NCBI GenBank assembly: GCA_037355855.1 | Contig: CM074760.1 | Location: 5,324,501-5,388,500, forward strand | Direction of reading: 5' to 3' | DNA: 64,000 nt | Origin: Pseudo-nitzschia pungens | Lineage: Eukaryota; Bacillariophyta; Bacillariophyceae; Bacillariales; Bacillariaceae | In this document: positions 29,091-39,135 of the stretch, piece after piece | Layout of the letters: each line of letters begins with the position of its first letter | Numbering within the stretch: position 1 is the stretch's first letter | The notes under the pieces: generated by a model | What the model was told of the DNA's origin: nothing | The model's input: only the letters and a program-made list of their open reading frames with translations | Databases searched by the model: none | Position numbers and translations under genes: made by a program

Positions 29091-30780
29091 GGTGGGGCTA
29101 GGATCGTCTGAATAGGCGTGTTGGCTCGGGCGCTGGTAGGCTGTCAGTGTTAACCTGTATGGATATATACAGATGGGTGTAGCCTGGAAACAGGGTACAG
29201 CAGCAACAACAAGGGTAACCTTGGTCTGGACAAGGAAAAGGTCCCTGGGGATCCAAAAAATATACTGGAGCACACCCACAAAAGTAACCAGGGAACTTGG
29301 AAATTTTTGCTAAAAAACAAGCAAAATTTGTCTCACACTTGGAGCCCAAAAAACTCTGCGCGCGGAAGAGGAAGAACTCTGCAAAATGTGTAGGCTTGTA
29401 CTCTAGGCTTGTACTCGTACTGTATTACTCGTAGCGTGAAAATTGTGCAAATTTGAACAATTTTGCACCTACTGCAAATCGTGTAGGCTTGTAGGCTTGC
29501 AAATTCGAATCGGATACGGTTCAAATTGAAATACAGCAGCCCCAGGGAAGCTTGGACCTTGAAAACAGGGGCTTTAGTAGGAACACTTAGGGACTGGGGG
29601 ATATCAATGCCAGGGCACACTTAAAAGGCTCAGGAGGGAACTTGAAGTTCAAACTCGCAAGTACTTATAAGTGGAAACAGTATCCAGGGGCAATTGGCTT
29701 GAAAACAGGGACCTTGAGCGAGACACTTAGGGACCAGGGAAACAGTGGAAACAGTATCCGGGGGCAATTGGCTTGAAAACAGGTACTTTGAGCGAGACTC
29801 TTAGGGACCGGGGAAGCTGATTGCTTGAAAACAGGGGCTGTAGTAGAAAAACCTAGGGACCAGGGAGAGGCTTGTGTCTTGAAAACAGTGTCGAACTTGA
29901 AGTTCAAGTTGGGGTTGCTTAATAGCGAAAACACTTAGGGATCAGGGAACTCGCGAACACTTAGGGACCAGGGAAATTGTAGTCTTGAAAACAAGGGGCT
30001 GTAGTAGCTGTAGTCTTGGAAACAAGAGTGCAATAAGTAGGAGGTACTTAGGGATCGGTTGGTCTTGGCTTGAAAACAGATGTAGTAGGGGGAGCCTTAA
30101 GCGAAAACACTTAGGAACTGGGGGGCTTGGCTAGGAAACAGGGTAGCACTTAAGTGATAGACACTTAAAAGAGCAGGGGGCTATTGGCTTGAAAAGAGGG
30201 AGGAAACTGGAAGATATGCTCGCGCGAACTTGCAAATACTTAGGGGTCAGCAAGCAGGAACCTTCTAGAAAAGGGGGGGGTATGTATGTGTTCGACAACT
30301 TCAACTTGAAAAGACTTAGGAAACTCAGCAAGGAACCTTGAAGAATGTAGAACGTTAAGTGAATATCACTTAAGGGGCTTGGAAGACTGTATAGCGTTAA
30401 ATAATAAGGTAGCTTGAAAACAGATCGAAAAACAAACCGAGCTCGGAGACAAAGCGAAACCGAAACAGAATCAGCTGTAGAAATTAGTACTGGTGTTGCT
30501 GTAGAAAATTATGTGTCCTTGTTTTCGTGTTGCTTGTTGCTTGTTGCTGTCCGACGACAGGAAACAAGGGACCAAAGCAACCAAAGGAAGCAAGGAGCAG
30601 CCAAACAAACAGCAGAATCAGATAGGGGAGGTCGCTGTTAATAGGTGTAGTGCTTGGTTTTGTTGTAGGAGCTTTAGAAGTGAGTGAGATATCAAAGGGG
30701 AAAGTTGGGTAGAAATCTACGTGTTTTAAGTACTGGAACATCGGAACGTCGGACAAAATCGCGCGTCGCAAAATTGTGCG
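29091..30780 (-). promoter_or_regulatory. LINE B 5'UTR
   Basis: The minus-strand counterpart of the copy C 5'UTR, with the same TAAGTGTT and TGTTTTCAAG modules. It differs in detail: only one TTTTGCT...AGCAAAA module near the ORF1 side (29308-29332), and an added repeated segment near 29690-29770 (AACAGTATCC..GGGGCAATTGGCTTGAAAAC twice). Module number therefore varies between copies. Confidence 0.7.
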
Positions 30781-30795
30781 ATGTCAGCTGTAGGT
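30781..30795. repeat. Target-site duplication, right side of LINE B
   Basis: ATGTCAGCTGTAGGT, the second copy of the sequence at 9171-9185. Confidence 0.93.
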
Positions 30796-30922
30796 CCAAT
30801 AAGCTGGTGTTTTACATCCAAGTGTAGGCATGGATGCCAGTGGTGATCAGCCAGCTGGGTTTCGTCACACGCTCTAGCCGGCGTCCCGGTTCGTAGTGGG
30901 TCGAGCGGTGGGTCTGATAAAC
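30796..30922 (-). other. Copia leader next to 5' LTR, with primer-binding site
   Basis: On the minus strand the sequence directly after the 5' LTR is GTTTATCAGACCCACC. This resembles the TGGTATCAGAGC primer-binding site, complementary to initiator tRNA-Met, used by many copia elements, with a few mismatches. It is the other half of the leader interrupted by LINE B. Confidence 0.6.
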
Positions 30923-31800
30923 TGTGTTGATATCCGCTCGTCAGCGGTCTTCGGGGAACTTAATCGGCTCGTAGATAAGTTCGACTCGTACTGGTCTGTA
31001 AATAAGGAAAAGCCTTAACAATAATAACGCGTACATCCCTGGCAAAGGGTGAGACTACAGCGGACTGTTCAAGGTCTTATTGCATACACTTAGTTACTAC
31101 AAGGTACTTCCCTAGAGGTACATCGGAATCGATCGAAAGGGGAGGGCATGATAGGCATTTAATTTAGAGTGAAATATAAAGAGTGAATAAAGGGAGCTGA
31201 GCGCAGCTCAGCTCGTATCGTGACATCGATCCGCTAACTCGCTAACTCGTATAATAACAACGCTCCGTAGTGCTGGTACTGTATTCTACGGGTAGCGTAT
31301 CGGAGTATCGTAGGGTATCTCCGATTAATTAGATCGAATCGTGTGCTAGCGATAGTAACTCGCGTATGCTAGCGCGTTGGGTAACTGTTTGGGCCGGGTA
31401 TGCGGTCATGGTACACATTCTACACCAATGACCCAACCCCGGCGGTAGCATCGTATCTTAGCATGGTATCATGGTAGGCTAGCATCTTTCAGTATCTCGT
31501 AGCATTAGCAACCCTAACCCTGTAGCATTTAGCTACACCTAAAAGGTGCTTTACTCGGGGTACGTACGATTGGTACAAATCGTACGCGGCGACCCTAGTA
31601 AACTCTGCTAGCAATACTAGACAGGATAGGTCTGCTGCTAAGCCTGCTGCTAAGCCTGTATGCTACCAATTAGCACACATCTCAGCACTCAGCTCAGCAC
31701 CTGTTAGTCAGCTACTGGATGTTGCTGACTGTAGACCCAGTAGCCCTTCTACACAGGAGCCTTGCTAGCACAGATCATAGCACCACCATGGATATCTTCA
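30923..31800 (-). repeat. 5' LTR of the copia element
   Basis: 878 bp, apparently identical to 299-1176, with the same inverted repeats at 31194-31214 and 31563-31586. As the upstream LTR on the minus strand it should carry the promoter; LINE B inserted 127 nt downstream now lies between it and gag. Confidence 0.95.
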
Positions 31801-31803
31801 TAT

Positions 31804-32997
31804 GACAACTCCAGAACTCCTGATCCCAATCCGGTTCTGGCTGCTCATGTTTTATGTGATGCAACAAAGCGCGCCCAAACTGTTAAGCTCCTCAAAGCCC
31901 AGTTCAACCGTTGCAAACCTTCAGACATTGCCTCTTTACCTGATGGTAAATTCTACAAGTTTATTGAGACAGCTACCAATCCTTCTGACAGACCTCTTCC
32001 CCCCTCTAAGCTCAAGACTGTTCGCCAGGCTAAGCACCGCCAAGCCAAATTTATTGAGAGCCATGAAACTGCTCCTGTTCTGGGGGTAGTTGATCTTGAT
32101 CTTCCAGTTGACTTGGGCCAAGGGCTGGGTTTGAAGACACTGCGCAGTGTGCTTCTGGGTATCAGAACCCGTGACAATTGGTCATGGCCTCTTTTTCTTT
32201 CTGTCGATACCAGTTCATACCGAGGCGAGATCCTTGCTTTGTACAACATCACTACCAAGGCTGAAGCAATGGCCATGTTGTCTTTCCTGCCTATTTTTCT
32301 GGAAGCTCATTATGGTTCTTGTGTTCGACAATGGTTCTCTTCTGAGTGCTTGACTGAAATGGAAGCTTACCATTGGGATGATGCAGTCAATTGTGTTGTG
32401 GAAACTGCACCTGCTGAAGATCCAATGCAGGATAACTCTCTTCCCTTTTTTGGTGATGGGGATGCACGAGATTGGGAACTTGTTGATGATGACTTGTCAG
32501 TTGACCTTGCTCCCGATCTCACTTTTGATCTGGATTTGCACTTTAACCTCCAAGCCCGTGCTGACAGTGGTGGTGGAGGATTTGATGATTCTCAATCCAT
32601 GGATACTTTAGCAACCGGTACTTCCAATCTCACTGATGTCCAGGCTTCAGCGCCTGCAGGTGGTGTTCCTACTGGAGGTGATCCTACCCATGTGGCCAAG
32701 GCTGATGCCTCTCCTGGTATTCCTCCTGAAGTTCCCCCTGCAGTTCCTGACCCTCCCCATAATGCCATGGCTGGTGACCTCCCTGTGGCCTCTCCTGATT
32801 CCTCAACTGCAGTTCCTGCTGCCGGTGGTGGGGAAGATGCAGCCTCTGCATTGAGGCTTGGAGTTGCTGCAATTGCATTCTCTTCCAGTCATGATGCTAG
32901 TGTCAGTGATTTGAGCCATGCCAATGTCTCCACCAAATCAGCTCCGGCAACTCTTTCTTCCGTGCGACAGACTCGGTTTCCTTCTGATCATGGTTAG
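31804..32997 (+). pseudogene. LINE A ORF1, 3' part
   Basis: The ORF1 frame resumes after the copia element at GAC AAC TCC (D-NSRTPDP) and runs to TAG at 32997. It differs from copy C at scattered positions (for example DDAVNCVVETAPAEDP in place of DAAANCVVETEPAADP). Together with 1-298 it would form an uninterrupted ORF1, so the copia insertion is the only break seen. The 3' end overlaps the ORF2 start as in the other copies. Confidence 0.92.
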
Positions 32998-35900
32998 CTC
33001 TTCTGATATGAGGTGTGATGGGATGCCTTCCAATCCAAATCCCATCAATGCTTCTCCTGTTTCTCCCTTTTCCCCCTCCGACTCTTCCCCTGTCCCTCAT
33101 TTTGTCCAATTAACTCTTCATGGAGAATCTCTTGCTGCTAAGGATTCTGACACTTTTGGTCATTCCTTCCCTCAAGCTCCATCCTCTAACTCCACCATCA
33201 TCACATTCCAAAACATTGGACCACAGCGCAGAGCTGCCTTTATGTCCATGTCCAAGCACAACGCCCGTCAATTTGTCAAGAGCAATGCCAGTGTGGCTCT
33301 TTTTGCTGAACATTGTTTGAATGAATCCAAACTCCTGCCCTGTGATCTTTTCAATCGGCGCATGAAGAATGTCAGTCCCTCAAGTTTTTCCTATCTTGCC
33401 AACAACAAGCATGAAGCTTCTGACTGTTCATGGCTTCAGCCTGGTGGTACAGGATTTTCCATTGATCAACTGTTCAGTTCCCACAAGATTGCCCATGGGG
33501 CTGATCCTTCTGGTCTTGGAAGATGGTCCTTTGTCAAGTTTCAGGGCAGGGATGGTTACACTGTCACTATGTTTTCTGCTTACTGCCCTGTTGAAAATGA
33601 CAGGGATCTTGGTTCCGTCTGGAATCAACAGTACCGATACTTTCAAGCAGCTGAAAATCTTTTCAGTCCCAACCCATGCATTCTCTTTCACAGGGATTTG
33701 ACTGCTGCCCTTAAGGTCTGTCTGGGTGCAGGTGACCAGGTCATTCTTGGGATTGATCAAAATGCTGATGTTCGGACTAATGGCTTGTCTTTTGAGCTCA
33801 AGGCTCTTGGTTTCAGAGATGCCATTCTTACCCGTCATAGTACGTCTTCTCCTCCTGCCACTCACAACCGCAACAATACCCGAACACCAATTGATGCCAT
33901 TTGGGTCTCTGAGAATGTTGTTGTTCTCCGGGCTGGGTATTGTCCCTTTGGTGGTGCCTATGGTATGGAATCTGACCACAGAATGCTTTGGATTGAAGTC
34001 TGTAATTGCAGCCTCATGGGCACACACCTGCCACCTCCCGTGAGCTTCTCTCATTCCAAACTCCAGTCCTCCCACCCTCATCTGCGCCAACGGTATTTCA
34101 AGCGTGTCAGGCATAGCTTTCTCAAGGCTGGAGTGTTTTCTCTCCAAGCTAAGCTGGAGCACCTCCTGGCTCAGTTTCAGTCTGGGGATATTTCTGTGCG
34201 CGCTGATCTCATCACCACATATGAAGTCCTCCATGAAACCTCCACCTCTCTCAGGCTCTCTGTTGAACAAAACCTTTGCCACACTAGAGCTGGTCTGGTT
34301 CCATGGTCCCCGAAGCTGCAAGTCTATTGTGATACAATTGACTTTTGGCGGCGTGTTGTTAAGCTGAGACAGGGTGTGTCCACCAGTCATACTGTTTTGA
34401 AAAGGCTGGCATGCAAGCTTTCTCTCTACAAAGGAGAACACAGTGATCTTTCCAGTGCTATCCTCCACCTGAAACAAGCTTACAGGCAATACCGGGCAGT
34501 GAAAAAATTGGCCCCCTCATGGAGAGACTCCTTCAATCAAGGCCTGGTGGATGCACTTCTTGCTGAAGGCAAACCTCACAACCAGAATGCTTCCCAGATT
34601 CGTGCCAGGATGCGCAGGGAACGACTTCAAAGAGAGCTTGGCCTTGCTGCTAGGTCTATTCGGGGACGTGTCAACAAGTCAGCTGTCTTGAGAGCTATTG
34701 CAGTTGGCCATGATGGTGCTGAACAGGTCTTGGAGTCCCAGTCCACTATGGTTCCAGCTATGGCTGAATCCAATGTCCGGCGTCAACAGCAGTGTCTTGG
34801 CACTCCCTCCATGACTCCCTCCTTCATTCAAGATTTTGGCTACCTCGGCACAGCCCATGCTTCTGCTCAAGTTCTTGATGGCACATATAATCCTCCTCCT
34901 GCCACTGACAAATACCTGTCTGAATTTCTTTCTTGTCTCAAAGTCCCTGCCTCTATTCTGCGTTTGCCCCCCTTTGACTATTCAGTGTGTCCAGCTGACA
35001 ATGCTGCTGCCTGGAAACGCCAGAGAGAACGCACAGCAAGTGAACCTTCCTGTTTGAGTTTTGCCCACCACAAGGCTTTTGCCCTGGATCCCCAGCTGAA
35101 CAAGTTTGACACTCTACTGAGATCAGTCCCATTGATTGTTGGCTTCTCTCCTTCTGCCTGGCAGGTCATCACGGATGTTGAGATCTTCAAGAAACCTGGT
35201 GAATATAGAGTGGATAAGATGAGGCTCATCCAGTTGATGTCTCCTGAGTTCCAAATCAACAACAAAATGATTGGCAGACGCATTCTTGCCTACGCTGAAC
35301 GTGCCAATGCAGTGGCTGTTGATCAACATGGAAGCAGGAAACACCACAAGGCCATCAACACCTGCCTGAACAAGAAGCTCATCTGTGATGTGTTGAGGCA
35401 GAAGCGCAGATCTGGTGCTGTTGCTATGAATGATGCCAAGGGCTGTTATGATAGAATCTCTCATCCCATTGCAGGTCTCACTCTCCAGAGCTTTGGAGTT
35501 CCTGCACATGTGTGTGAAGTTCTTCTGTCTACTCTGCAACATGCTAAGCACCACATCAAAACTGGCTTTGGTCGGTCAGGTCCTGTGTATGGTGATGAAC
35601 CTGTTCCTCTCAGTGGTTGTGGCCAAGGCAATGGTATTGGTCCAACTCTTTGGGCTTTGGTGTCAACAATTGTCTTCCGAATGATGCAACAGGCTGGGCA
35701 TGGTGTCCATCTTATCACTTCTTTGTCACTGCAACTGGTTTCTCTTGTGGGTTTTGCCTTTGTGGATGACACAGATTTGTTTTGTGCTGGCTCTGCTTCC
35801 TCCACATCTGGTGAGGAATTAGCTGTTGACTTTCAGGAAGCTCTTGACCGGTGGGCTGGTGGGATTATTGCCACTGGTGGTGCTATTGAACCTGCCAAAT

Positions 35901-38830
35901 CCTTCTGTTATTTGATTGATTTCAAATGGAATGGATCCGGTTGGGATTATCGTTCCATTGCTGACATGCCCGGTGACTTCTCCGTTGCTGACAAGAATGG
36001 CAATCGAGCTACCCTGGATCGTTTTGAAGTTGACCATGCTGACAAGACTCTTGGGGTTTTTATCTCCATGGATGGCAATGAGGAAGCACAGATTGCTCAC
36101 ATGCAGTCCCAGTCTCAGTCTTTTGGCTCTCAGCTCAAGGCTTCCAAGTGTGAGAAGCGCGCATCCCTCTACACCTTCAAGTATTCTTTCATGAAGTCTG
36201 TTGAATACCCCATGCCTGTCACGCAACTTGATGAGGCCACTTGGACTAAGATAATTCACCCAGCTCTTGTTCCTGTGCTGAATAAAGCAGGGATGTCACG
36301 GACATTTCCCAGACATGTGTTCTATGGTCCTTCCCTCTATCAAGGCTTTGGTTTCATTCATCCCTACCTCCTCCAAGAGTTCAGTCATATTGCCACCCTC
36401 TTTCAGGAATCAGTCAGGTCCTCCCAAACTGGTCGGATTCTCAGGCTAACTGCTGAGTCTCTACGGCTCGAACTTGGCATTCCTCTCCATCTTGGTGTCA
36501 CACCATATCATCCTTTTGCTTCCTACGTCACTCCTTGCTGGTACAAACATGTGTGGAAGTTTTTCTCTGTTCACCCTGTGAGCTTGTTTGAAGACTTCCC
36601 AGATCTTCCTCTGTTACGTTCCAATGACTGTTATCTCATGCAAGCCTTTGTCAACTCTGGCTTCAGAGGTGCTGACTTGTCCCTCTTGAATCACATGCGC
36701 ATGTCCCTCAAGGCTATTTCCCTTGCTGACATTTGTACTCCAGATGGGAAAAGACTCTCACCCATGGCCTTCCAACTGACCTCCTCCAATCACTTGAGGG
36801 ATCATCTTGACTGGCCGAGATGTCCTCCATCTTGGCCTCCAGCAGCAAAGCGCTTATGGACTAAGGCACTTCAGACCTGTTTTCTTCCCCCTTGTCCACT
36901 CCCTGCAGCCAGGGCACTGGCTCCTTCTTTTCATCTTGGGCATTGGCTCTCTCCCCAGACAGCTTCTCTCTGGCCTTGGTTTTTGTCTCCATCTACCAAC
37001 AGAATATTCTTCAAAACTTCTACTGGCTGGATTGTGAGCACCTCCCAGGGCAGGGGCAGATACAGGGTCACTTCTGAACTCATTTCTGACAAACCAGCCT
37101 GTGCTGATGTGCTTGTCTGCCCTGTTATTTGCGGACAAGTTGTACGAGTGGTTGGGTCCTCAGCCTTTGTCTCCGAACCTCCTGACATGGATCCTCTGGT
37201 GTACAATCCTTTTGATTCTCTTCCAGACTCCCCTGCAGATGCCTTTGATGCACTCTGTGCGTCTCCAAGAGTACTTCTCCACAAATATTCCCTACCACAG
37301 GCTGGCTGTCAGCACCTTGTTGATGCTATCCAGAGTGGTACTGCCAGTGCTGTATGTGATGGTTCATTTGATCCTGACCTTCTCAGAGGAACTTCTGCTT
37401 TCATTTTGTCACCCAATACCTCCACCAAGACTGCTTCTTTGTTCCTCACTGGCTGTAATTTTGTCAGTGGATCTCCTGAGGATCAGTCATCCTATAGGAG
37501 TGAAATGGCAGGCATCATTGGGGTTCTCACCTGTTGCACTGCTCTGGTGAATCTTTTTGATATTGCTTCTGGCTCTATCACTATTGCTCTGGATGGTGAC
37601 ACAGCTCTCAAACAGGCTGAGGGATCATGGCCATTGGTTATTTCCCAGAAGTCTTTTGATTATGTTTATGTCATCAGAAACATGATTTCTGCCCTGCCAA
37701 TCTCTGTGCACTTTCAGTGGGTTCAGGGCCATCAAGCTGGAATCTTTCTTGATTGGTGGGCCCTTCGCAATCATCAGGTTGACAGCATGGCAAAGGCCTT
37801 TCTCTCTGTTCATAGAGCTTCGGCCCATCACTATCCCAGACTTGTGTTTGAGCCTTGGGCATTTTCTCTCAATGGATGCAAGTGTTCAAGGTTTGATCAG
37901 AATGCTCTGCATGTTGCCATTTCTGGTCCTCCTCTTCTTAAATACTGGCAGACCCACCATGATATTCCCATTCCACAACCTGTTTTGAGTTCCATCCATT
38001 GGTGTGCCCATCTGTCTGCCTTCAAGCGATTACCTCCTGGCATGCAACGGTGGTTTGTCAAATTTGCTTCTGGATGCATTGGTGTTGGCAACCAACTACT
38101 TCACTACCAGTATCAGGATCACTCCCGGTGCCCATTGTGTGATGCAGACAACGAGAAGGTCTCTCATGTGCTCTCCTGCAAGGACACTGGGGCAGTACAG
38201 CACAGTGTGTCAGCTTTCAAGGGACCACTGCAGAAGAGGCTTGAAGTTGAACAAACTGATCCATCATTGGTCGTTGCCATTGTGGATCTTCTCACCAGAG
38301 TTCGGAAGGGCCAGACCATTTATCCATCATCCTACTCACTTGCAATTGCGTCTGCTGTCAGGGCACAGAGGACTATTGGCTGGCACAACTGGCTTCTTGG
38401 TAGGTGGTCTCCTCGCTGGTACCAAATTCAGGCTGACTACTACTCCCACATTGGAAGCAAGCGCTCTCCCAAACGTTGGGCTACAGCTGTCATCCATCAG
38501 TTCTTTCTTACCTCCTGGGATCTTTGGACTTATAGGAATGAACGACTCCATGGTCCTGGGGGTACCCTTGATGCTGAACAACACCAATCTCTTGATGCTT
38601 CCATCACTTCAGAATTGGCAATTGGTGCAGCTGGTGCACTTCCCCAGTCACACTCCCTGTTACAAACCCCTTTCCACGTCCTACAAGGTTACACCCTGAC
38701 TGCCAAGCGGCAGTGGCTTGCAACCATCCACCTTGCAAGGAAGCAATATGCAGCGCCTGTTCCACCAGTGCAGCCATACCAACAAGAGGCTGCTCTTCTC
38801 AGAGCCTGGCTTACTGGACCTCAGGGTTGA
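32990..38830 (+). CDS. LINE A ORF2: APE endonuclease, RT, RNase H, CCHC
   Basis: A full-length 1946-aa ORF2 from the ATG overlapping the ORF1 stop (ATGGTTAG at 32990). Length and domains match copy C: endonuclease with ALFAEHCLN, GIDQNADV and SDHRMLW; RT with AMNDAKGCYDRI, GCGQGNGIGP and FVDD; RNase H with CDGS, YRSEMAG, LDGDTAL and NHQVDSMAK; CCHC motif; LWTYRNERLHG. Its frame is open throughout in spite of many substitutions relative to copy C, which suggests selection on the protein across rounds of copying. The promoter of this copy is now cut off by 31.5 kb of inserted DNA. Confidence 0.96.
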   Translation: MVSSSDMRCDGMPSNPNPINASPVSPFSPSDSSPVPHFVQLTLHGESLAAKDSDTFGHSFPQAPSSNSTIITFQNIGPQRRAAFMSMSKHNARQFVKSNASVALFAEHCLNESKLLPCDLFNRRMKNVSPSSFSYLANNKHEASDCSWLQPGGTGFSIDQLFSSHKIAHGADPSGLGRWSFVKFQGRDGYTVTMFSAYCPVENDRDLGSVWNQQYRYFQAAENLFSPNPCILFHRDLTAALKVCLGAGDQVILGIDQNADVRTNGLSFELKALGFRDAILTRHSTSSPPATHNRNNTRTPIDAIWVSENVVVLRAGYCPFGGAYGMESDHRMLWIEVCNCSLMGTHLPPPVSFSHSKLQSSHPHLRQRYFKRVRHSFLKAGVFSLQAKLEHLLAQFQSGDISVRADLITTYEVLHETSTSLRLSVEQNLCHTRAGLVPWSPKLQVYCDTIDFWRRVVKLRQGVSTSHTVLKRLACKLSLYKGEHSDLSSAILHLKQAYRQYRAVKKLAPSWRDSFNQGLVDALLAEGKPHNQNASQIRARMRRERLQRELGLAARSIRGRVNKSAVLRAIAVGHDGAEQVLESQSTMVPAMAESNVRRQQQCLGTPSMTPSFIQDFGYLGTAHASAQVLDGTYNPPPATDKYLSEFLSCLKVPASILRLPPFDYSVCPADNAAAWKRQRERTASEPSCLSFAHHKAFALDPQLNKFDTLLRSVPLIVGFSPSAWQVITDVEIFKKPGEYRVDKMRLIQLMSPEFQINNKMIGRRILAYAERANAVAVDQHGSRKHHKAINTCLNKKLICDVLRQKRRSGAVAMNDAKGCYDRISHPIAGLTLQSFGVPAHVCEVLLSTLQHAKHHIKTGFGRSGPVYGDEPVPLSGCGQGNGIGPTLWALVSTIVFRMMQQAGHGVHLITSLSLQLVSLVGFAFVDDTDLFCAGSASSTSGEELAVDFQEALDRWAGGIIATGGAIEPAKSFCYLIDFKWNGSGWDYRSIADMPGDFSVADKNGNRATLDRFEVDHADKTLGVFISMDGNEEAQIAHMQSQSQSFGSQLKASKCEKRASLYTFKYSFMKSVEYPMPVTQLDEATWTKIIHPALVPVLNKAGMSRTFPRHVFYGPSLYQGFGFIHPYLLQEFSHIATLFQESVRSSQTGRILRLTAESLRLELGIPLHLGVTPYHPFASYVTPCWYKHVWKFFSVHPVSLFEDFPDLPLLRSNDCYLMQAFVNSGFRGADLSLLNHMRMSLKAISLADICTPDGKRLSPMAFQLTSSNHLRDHLDWPRCPPSWPPAAKRLWTKALQTCFLPPCPLPAARALAPSFHLGHWLSPQTASLWPWFLSPSTNRIFFKTSTGWIVSTSQGRGRYRVTSELISDKPACADVLVCPVICGQVVRVVGSSAFVSEPPDMDPLVYNPFDSLPDSPADAFDALCASPRVLLHKYSLPQAGCQHLVDAIQSGTASAVCDGSFDPDLLRGTSAFILSPNTSTKTASLFLTGCNFVSGSPEDQSSYRSEMAGIIGVLTCCTALVNLFDIASGSITIALDGDTALKQAEGSWPLVISQKSFDYVYVIRNMISALPISVHFQWVQGHQAGIFLDWWALRNHQVDSMAKAFLSVHRASAHHYPRLVFEPWAFSLNGCKCSRFDQNALHVAISGPPLLKYWQTHHDIPIPQPVLSSIHWCAHLSAFKRLPPGMQRWFVKFASGCIGVGNQLLHYQYQDHSRCPLCDADNEKVSHVLSCKDTGAVQHSVSAFKGPLQKRLEVEQTDPSLVVAIVDLLTRVRKGQTIYPSSYSLAIASAVRAQRTIGWHNWLLGRWSPRWYQIQADYYSHIGSKRSPKRWATAVIHQFFLTSWDLWTYRNERLHGPGGTLDAEQHQSLDASITSELAIGAAGALPQSHSLLQTPFHVLQGYTLTAKRQWLATIHLARKQYAAPVPPVQPYQQEAALLRAWLTGPQG

Positions 38831-39130
38831 TTACACTTTGTACCTTGGTTTTGTCTTCTGTTCCTGCTTCTTATCCTGTCCCATCCCTTTTGATACTGGA
38901 TCTTATCCCAATATCTTCATTCCCATTTCACTTTCTCTCAAGTCCCTATTTTGTGGGACTTGTTTGTCCTTTTCCCCTGCTTGATGTTCAAGGTTTGTTT
39001 GAAAATTTGTCGTTCTGCCACTTGGGGTCCTGACTCTATGATGGAGGCGACGTTAAAGTCTGGTTACAGACTGAGTAATTTAGTTTCACCTTTGGTGATT
39101 AAAGTTATTTAAATACGTATATTATTATTA
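38831..39130 (+). other. LINE A 3'UTR and tail
   Basis: Nearly identical to 23268-23570, ending ACGTATATTATTATTA immediately before CCTAACTTACCC. The last TTA and the next bases form a TAA that stops the neighbouring open frame exactly at the junction. Confidence 0.85.
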
Positions 39131-39135
39131 CCTAA

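Larger units (their letters stand above)
9186..30780 (-). mobile_element. LINE copy B, full length, split by LINE C
   Basis: This minus-strand LINE has its 3' end at 9186 (tail ATATTAATTAA on its own strand) and its 5' end at 30780 (CGCACAATTTTGCG on its own strand). It is flanked by the 15-bp duplication at 9171-9185 and 30781-30795. Its own length without copy C is about 10.8 kb. ORF1 is intact; ORF2 is interrupted by copy C (12772-23570) between the RT palm-start block and the GCGQGNG block. Its insertion in the copia leader about 127 nt downstream of the 5' LTR separates that LTR promoter from gag. Confidence 0.95.
299..31800 (-). mobile_element. Ty1/copia LTR retrotransposon (CoDi-like), split by LINE B
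   Basis: An 878-bp direct repeat bounds the element (299-1176 and 30923-31800). Between the repeats, on the minus strand, lie gag and pol in copia order: protease, integrase, RT, RNase H. Read on the minus strand the LTR begins TGAAGATATCC and ends GGATATCAACACA, giving TG...CA ends with a near inverted repeat. It sits in LINE A ORF1; the flanks are TTGAC on the left and ATGAC on the right, a 5-bp target duplication with one mismatch (exact edges uncertain by 1-2 bp). About 21.6 kb of the span (9186-30780) is later LINE sequence; the copia element itself is about 9.9 kb. The protease signature DSHADT is typical of diatom CoDi elements. Confidence 0.95.
31801..39130 (+). mobile_element. LINE copy A, right part
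   Basis: This continues the LINE begun at 1-298: ORF1 3' part, ORF2, 3'UTR and (ATT)n tail ending at about 39130. It belongs to the same family as copies B and C but is more diverged from them than they are from each other. Its 3' end joins directly to an open frame of the recombinase retroelement, so it probably interrupts that element. The matching 5' end and target duplication lie left of the window. Confidence 0.93.
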
